Assembly: GCF_019320115.1 (NCBI RefSeq)
Contig: NC_089583.1
Coordinates: 81,671,928-81,735,927, forward strand
Reading direction: 5' to 3'
Source: Miscanthus floridulus
Taxonomy: Eukaryota > Streptophyta > Magnoliopsida > Poales > Poaceae
Length of the DNA stretch: 64,000 bases
The first letter of the stretch is position 1. The number at the start of each line of letters is the position of its first letter. Shown here in pieces: positions 58,439 to 64,000 of this stretch. The position numbers and the translations under genes were made by a program. Below the pieces are notes generated by a model. That model saw nothing but the letters and a program-made list of their open reading frames with translations. It was not told where the DNA came from and ran no database searches.

Positions 58439-59776
58439 TGGGGGAAACTGAAATTCACCTTCGTTTGGTTCACCAATTGAGCTGCATCTGTTATGTATTG
58501 TTATTACTTGGGCCTTAGACACGACCCAAAGAGAAAACCTTAGCCCATGGATAGTGCCATCATGGGCCAGGTCCCTACAGGTCCACAGGAAACGCGGCCA
58601 CGCGGAGCACTCGTGGCTTTCTACTGCATTCGCTGAACTGGATTCCCTTTATCCAGCATCCACCCTCCATAATAATCTGACGAAACAGGCAAACGGCGAG
58701 CCTGACGAGCATCCAATCTGCAGTAGGCACACACACGAAAGCGCCTAAACATCTCTCCATCGCACATGTCGCTGTAGACCTGTAGGCACTGATGTGGCAC
58801 ACGAAGCGACGGCATGATCCTCTTTCAGGATCAAAAGAAAAACTAAAGAAGGGGCGCAAAATTAAAGCGCATGCCAGCGCAACAGTGCAAAAGCGTAAGT
58901 GAGAATGCGTCGCAACCTATTCTGACAATGAACACGACTCATGGTCTGTTTAGAGCAACCAAGTCTAGTTACTAATTGAAACTACATTCTTTTTTGCGAA
59001 TGCTTGAGACTACAAATTAACCTAGATTAATTAGCTAACTAGTTGACTAACAACTAGTTATAAGTTTGACTAACGAATTAGTGCTCCTGTTTGGACAGAT
59101 TAGTGTTTTTAGCTGCCTAACAATTAGCCATTGGTATTCAAATATATCTTCAAATTGAGCGACCGCGATGAACACGTTTTAACCTATTCTGACTGCTCTT
59201 AGAGAGGAAACCTCTGATTCTGAAGACTAGTCCAGATCAACGTTGATGGCTTGGACAGTGACCTCACTTTTATACAAAGAGCCGCTAGCACTCTCCAAGC
59301 TTATGCTTCATTGTTGATTTTACTCTCCTCGCCTTTCGATTGTCCTTTTTCTTTGCTGAAACTTTACCTAATCCGATCAGGAACGGCTCGTGAGTCGTGA
59401 CTACCTCCAAATGAGTATTGAGTTGGTTGCTTTTTGTAACTACTAGACCACTACCGCGGAGATTTTTACATCAAGATTCAAGAGGGGTGGAGGTGGGTAT
59501 CCAATTGGTTGTTTTTTTTTGTCACTGCCTCAGTTCTCTTTTTCTCTCTTTCTCTTTTCTTACTTTGAAATCTTTAATATGTACTGGGTTGATCCAATGA
59601 CAAAAAAAATTTGTAAGTCGTTAAAGATAAAGGAAAAAACCTATCACAACAGGACAAAGATAAACAAAAAAAAATCTATGGTTGTCACAAAAAGAGAATA
59701 ATACGTGGATAGTTTCAACTAAACACATGTTAAACACACACACGAAAATACAATGCTAAGGGAATATTATAAATTA
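58439..59776. other. Intergenic flank, no gene seen
   Basis: Unique-looking sequence. 58980-59170 contains MITE-like wording (attagctaactagttgacta, acaactagttataag) without clear termini. ORFs here are short and lack domains. Confidence 0.5.
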
Positions 59777-59929
59777 ATCCCTCTATTCCAAAATGTAAGT
59801 CATTTTATCCCTTTTTAAATACATTTTTTACTATACAGTTTGCTATACATCATCTTTAGATATATAATAAAAAGTATGCATCTAGAAAAACCAAAACTAC
59901 TTACAATTTAATATGGAAGGATGGGAAAG
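59777..59929. mobile_element. Stowaway-like MITE, TSD TA
   Basis: Starts atccctctattccaaaatgt and ends acttacaatttaatatgg followed by aaggatgggaaag, the degenerate inverted ends of the CTCCCTCCGTTCC Stowaway group. TA flanks at 59775-59776 and 59930-59931. About 153 bp and noncoding. Confidence 0.65.
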
Positions 59930-60172
59930 TATACAAAATAATTGGCAGCTAAAGTTTACTACAAAATTGGGCAAAACAAGTATCTACATAAGAATTGTTC
60001 TAAAATATAAGCAATTGAGACAGATAAAAAGTTAATTAGACATGGCCATTTCTAAAATCTTTGGTAGCCATGGCCCTAATAAATTTATATGTACGTGCCT
60101 TTTCTAAAATTGTTACTCTGTGCAAGCAGCACAGATCTACTTTATCTTAGCTCATCGTTGACGGTCGTTAAC

Positions 60173-61049
60173 TGATGAGGACATGACACTCATGCATATA
60201 ACCATGTTTGGCACATGGTATGGAGGAGTAGGAGGCCAGCAAGGGTGTCCAAGTCAAGAAGGAGGTCCGAGGTTAATTCGGTTCGAGTCCCCGAGGTGGA
60301 GGCCCAAAGCAACTCAAGTTCGAGTCTGCCTTGGCCTCCCGGACCAGTCTGCCTTAAACTGGTCACCCTAGAACGCATCCGGACTCCGTTTTCAACGATC
60401 CACATATGGTTGGAAAGCTAATTTTATAAGGAAGCCAATCAAAGTGGTCTCACATCAAAAGACCTTTGGAATCAACGGGAATCATCAAAACAAGTCAGCG
60501 TCCAGAATCTGCCTAGGGTGCTACGACACCGTCTTTTGGTCCGTTGGATCGTGTATCGTGTTTGGACCCATTAGGGGGCGCGTTTAGGGGGGTGACGCCC
60601 AAGACTCTATAAATAGTAGTCGTCGCTCTCCTTAGGGTTTGGGTTTTGTTTAGTTCTTAATTTTCTCGTGAAACAGACATCGTTTTGCTGCAACTATGCC
60701 GCCAAGGCTGCTTGCTGTGAACCAGGGCCCTAGTTCTTGATCTTGTTCGCCTTGTGGCGATTAGTCCTTTCGAATAAAGACTTTAACTCCTTCTTGTTAT
60801 CATAAGCCTCATATTTATTTGCAATTTCAGATTGTGTGCATCCCGTTCTTGCTTGTGTTCTCGATTCGCTTGCAGGAAAGCCTTCTCGGCAAGGTCAATT
60901 GCGTTCGCGTGGTTGATAACCAACGGAGCAGTGGTGTAACAGTTGTGGGGGTCCGAATCAGTCTTGGTTCGAAGCCTAGATCGTAAACGTCGAGTCTCCA
61001 CCAATCGACACTATCATACTTTTTGAAAGATCGGGCCTAGTCTACATCA
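60173..61049 (+). repeat. Left LTR
   Basis: Starts tgatgaggacatgacac and ends tctacatca. It matches the sequence from 63591 to the window end. A TATA box (ctataaatag, 60607-60616) and an AATAAA-like signal (aataaag, about 60773) mark plus-strand transcription. Confidence 0.88.
60607..60616 (+). promoter_or_regulatory. TATA box in the left LTR
   Basis: ctataaatag, followed about 30 bp on by gctctccttagggttt, a likely transcription start region. Confidence 0.6.
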
Positions 61050-61051
61050 AG

Positions 61052-61063
61052 TGATATCAGAGA
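61052..61063 (+). promoter_or_regulatory. Primer-binding site, Met-tRNA type
   Basis: tgatatcagaga, two bases after the LTR. The plant initiator-Met tRNA PBS is usually tggtatcagagc, so this one carries substitutions (G to A at the third base and near the end). Confidence 0.65.
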
Positions 61064-62299
61064 CCTTGTTGCCCGTTAGATATAAATTTGTTTTTCCCTT
61101 TAGATTGTTACTATTTTTACATTACCTATAGTCCTACAAAAAGGCAAAAAAGATACACCGTCATATATTCCCTATCCTATAACCTCGTTGCGCCAGTGCA
61201 ATTTCGTCTCTGTGTCGCGTGGTTGAGTTTGTGCCTTAGGTCAAGCTCTGGTTGCTGGTTTTAGATCGATTTTGAGTCCAGTTTGTGTTTTTCCCTTTGT
61301 TTTTCATCATAATCCGTGAACACCTTCAAGTCTTGCTGTGTTTTCCTTTATATCCATCAAATCCTAGTCCACGCCATCTAATTTGTTATACTTGTCTTCT
61401 CTGTTTCCATCAAATCTTTGCTGCCGTGACTAATTTTGCGCGCATTGTTTCCGTTTTGTCCTCTAATTTGGAGTCAGTTCGTAAAACTGGTCTAGTTTTC
61501 GCATACGAACTCAGATTTCGATGTTCCATATATCAAAATCGATCAGAAATTTTTTTTGGATCCGTCCATCCCCACCTTATTGGGGTCGGAGATTTTTATT
61601 TTGGTCAAAAACTGGTCACAAGATCATCTTTTAGTGGTCACAAGTTTTTTGTCAATTTTGAGCACATCTTCTGAAATTTCCACAGGCCACGCCTTTCACT
61701 TGTATAAGCTTATATTTTTTGTGGTTACTTCTTTTGTGCTCCTAAGTGAAGAAAAAATATCAAAAAAATAAAAAGAAAAAGTCAAAGAATCCCAAAAAAA
61801 CAACGACAACCTAAAAATAAAGAAAAAAAGAGAGGAGCAAAAGTGGAACAATATCTAGAGGAGCACATAGAGAGCGCCATTTGAGCTGTGTTTGCGTGTG
61901 CTGATTTCTACCTTGTTGCTAATCATATTCCTACTGTTCACATCACTTGATACATCTGGTACTTGGAATGTGAGTAGGACAGCAACTAAGACAAGTACTT
62001 AGGATACTTATTCAGCTTTGCTAATCAGTTGCGAATTTTGCTATTCCTTGCTACTATATTGTGCCTGTCCAAGCTCCAATTTCTTCTAACCAAGTACAAG
62101 GTTTGCTTTGCAACTGTTACACTCAAGCAACTACGGTATCACAGTCACCGACCGATTGCACCGCCTGTTGCTTTGGTAAGAACACTTGTAAGACCGTGGT
62201 AAGACACTTGAGAGTTGAGTGTCTTGTTTTTCCTTACCCACAACCTAAGTAGTTGATAGGAATAATACTATTTGTGTTGTCTTTTGCTGTCTTCTAACA
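61064..62299 (+). other. 5' leader of the LTR element, noncoding
   Basis: 1.2 kb of AT-rich leader between PBS and gag. The plus-strand frames at 61285-61771 are rich in Phe and Ile and show no domain. Confidence 0.55.
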
Positions 62300-63154
62300 A
62301 TGACAGGTTGTTCGTATCCACCGACTTATGATGGTATAGGTGTTGATGAGTATATGGAGTGGGAAATTACCATCGATAACATTTTTGCTACTCGCTTTAT
62401 GTGTTCAAGGAGGAAGGATAAAAAATGCAGCTAGTGTTTTACGACATTCTGCTTTATCTTGGTGGGAGTCTTTAGATCCTTCTGATAAACCTCAAACTTG
62501 GAATGATATGAAACTTCTTATGCGAAGAAACCTTTGTTAATCCACCTCCTGTTTTGACTCCATATGATGAGGTGCACCATTTAGAGGAAGAGTCTGTTGT
62601 TATTCCTTTTGCTATGACTAACCTTCTGCAGGATAATATACATAAGCGAGAGGATGACATGGAAGAAAATGAGGAGCTCACAACCTCATATGCAAATTTA
62701 GAACCATCACTTCACAATGCACCTATTACTCCTGCTGAAAACACATGGTGCTACACTCATGGAAGGTGAAAATTGTCTTAATGTATTAATTTTTTCCACA
62801 AACCATGCTATCATAGAGCAATTGTTAGTGGAACCCTCTCTTGATTTATCTTTGTCCCATGATAATTTGCTTGATGTTCCTTGTGATATAGATGCATTGG
62901 TTGATGATGCTTTAGTTTTACATGTTTTGGAACCAGTCACTTGTGCTAAAAATAAACATGTTATTCATATTGCTACTAAAACTGATGAGCTCAAACTGGT
63001 GTCTTCTTTACATACTTTGGGTTATATTGAATTTGATGTTTTGTGTAACCTAGATTGTTTGGAGGAGAGCCTTTTAAATATGCCGATTTGCCTTGGTTTT
63101 CTAAACACACATATCATGTTATTGGCAAATATAACAACAAGGGACAATATATGA
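62300..63154 (+). pseudogene. Gag-like ORF of the LTR element, frameshifted
   Basis: Starts MTGCSYPPTYDGIGVDEYME and WEITIDNIFATRFM, then changes frame to AASVLRHSALSWWESLDPSD and KPQTWNDMKLLMRRN, a gag-type core (SALxWWExL...W..MK..M). After another shift it gives EVHHLEEESVVIPFAMTNLL, and a last frame reads HAIIEQLLVEPSLDLSLSHD to 63154. Three frame changes leave no intact product. It is the usual capsid-like ORF of a non-autonomous grass element. Confidence 0.65.
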
Positions 63155-63577
63155 TACATCGAGTATACATTCGTAGTAATATGAATTTTCCTTTTGTTGT
63201 ACAAGATTATGATCATTTAGAGGGCAGCCATAATAATACAAATATTTTCTCATGTTCCTCAAAGAAACAAGTTCACTTCTAAGAAGGAGAGCATTGTTGG
63301 TTGCTAGCTATGTCTGCTAGACCATCTATTTCTGCATTGTCTTTGGTTAGTTTTAATCTTTGGTAGGATAGTGTTGACATACATCATGTGCATTTGGATC
63401 ATGGAGTCTACATGCTTGCTGAAATTTTTATACGAGATGACATGCTACAAACTTGGAAATATGGTCACGTTCCTTCTCACAATTATTTCAGTTCCCTTTG
63501 TTTTTGTAACTCCGTTCTCCTTTATGTTGTGCAGAATCAGTTTCAAGCACAATCGACGCCGAGGACGGCTTTTTGTC

Positions 63578-63590
63578 AAGAAGGAGAGGA
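63578..63590 (+). promoter_or_regulatory. Polypurine tract
   Basis: aagaaggagagga directly before the right LTR, the plus-strand DNA primer site for reverse transcription. A similar aagaaggagag lies at about 63280, probably an old duplicate. Confidence 0.75.
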
Positions 63591-64000
63591 TGATGAGGAC
63601 ATGACACCAATGCATATGACCATGTTTGGCACATGGTATGGAGGGGTAGGAGGCCAGCAAGGGTGTTAAGTCAAGAAGGAGGTCTGAGGCTAATTCGGTT
63701 CGAGTCCCCGAGGTGGAGGCCCAAAGCAACTCAAGTTCGAGTCTGCCTCGGACTCTAGGACCTAGTTTGCCTTAAACTGGTCACCTAGGACGCATCCAGA
63801 CTCCGTTTTCGACGAATCCACATATGGTTGGAAAGATAATTTGATAAGGAAGCCAATCCAAGTGGTCTCACATCAAAAGATCTTTGGAATCAATGGGAAT
63901 CGTCGAAACAAGTTAGCATCTAGAATCTACCAGGGTGCTACGACACCGTCTTTTGGTTCGTTGGACCTGTGTATCGTGTTTGGGCCCATTAGGGGGTGCG
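63591..64000 (+). repeat. Right LTR, truncated by window end
   Basis: Starts tgatgaggacatgacacc and follows the left LTR with several percent differences. About 410 of 877 bp are in the window. Confidence 0.88.

Larger units (their letters stand above)
60173..64000 (+). mobile_element. Non-autonomous LTR retrotransposon, cut by window end
   Basis: Plus-strand element with left LTR (60173-61049), Met-tRNA-like PBS (61052), a 1.2-kb leader, decayed gag (62300-63154), PPT (63578-63590) and the start of the right LTR (63591 onwards). No protease, RT or integrase lies in the 2.5-kb interior, so it needed enzymes from a partner element. The 3' end and TSD are beyond the window; bases before the left LTR are ttaac. 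Confidence 0.85.

Noticed and set aside
60173..60300. Possible tRNA gene from a B-box word
   Set aside because: No cloverleaf or A-box is visible; the word lies inside an LTR and is repeated in the other LTR.

Overview
The window looks like a stretch of grass nuclear genome (Poaceae, probably panicoid or Andropogoneae). This rests on one GC-rich monocot-style SAUR gene and on several grass-type transposon families: an RTE LINE ending in a TTG-repeat tail, GGCC-ended Tourist/PIF-Harbinger elements, Ty3/gypsy elements with a spliced antisense ORF, and a FAR1-type Mutator-like element (MULE). There is no sign of bacterial operons, plasmids, CRISPR arrays or organelle sequence. Only one gene looks like an ordinary host gene, the two-exon SAUR gene at 16.1-16.8 kb. 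Nearly everything else is nested mobile DNA.

Layout. 1-1612: the 3' part of an RTE LINE (plus strand), inserted into a minus-strand Ty3/gypsy element (1612-5872) with a PBS and 5' LTR at 5.3-5.9 kb. A solo LTR (3337-4112, TSD AGCGG) sits inside that element's gag. 5873-8176: leader, minisatellites and LTR of a second, related gypsy element. 8.2-11.2 kb: noncoding DNA with a C40 homopolymer and a candidate Mutator-like long-TIR element. 11300-15630: a small Harbinger MITE abutting a 4.2-kb PIF/Harbinger transposon with an uninterrupted 397-residue DDE transposase. 16.1-16.9 kb: the SAUR gene with its TATA box. 17019-17292: a Tourist-like MITE.

18.7-58.4 kb: a large MULE region in two related parts. 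Part A (about 19.4-37.9 kb) keeps only remnants and is split by an 11-kb non-autonomous gypsy element (23922-34876, TSD ACTAT). Part B (about 38.7-58.4 kb) carries a decayed FAR1-type transposase on the plus strand. On the minus strand it carries a decayed Ulp1/SENP-like protease gene, a RING-H2 finger fragment and a captured multi-exon fragment of ROOT HAIR DEFECTIVE 3 (RHD3). A 1.7-kb copy of the left side of part A, host flank included, lies at 38.0-39.7 kb between two 97-bp direct repeats. That looks like filler DNA copied in during break repair.

58.4-64 kb: flanking DNA with a Stowaway-like MITE, then a non-autonomous LTR retrotransposon (60173 to beyond the window) with a Met-tRNA-like PBS, decayed gag, PPT and the start of its second LTR.

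How the pieces relate: the genes do not form a pathway. The best candidate for an undescribed system is the part-B MULE, which joins transposition genes with ubiquitin/SUMO-type modules (Ulp1-like, RING-H2) and a gene fragment for an ER-shaping GTPase. All of these reading frames are now broken. Coordinates of exons were read by eye from splice signals and protein similarity recalled from known families; no database search was run.
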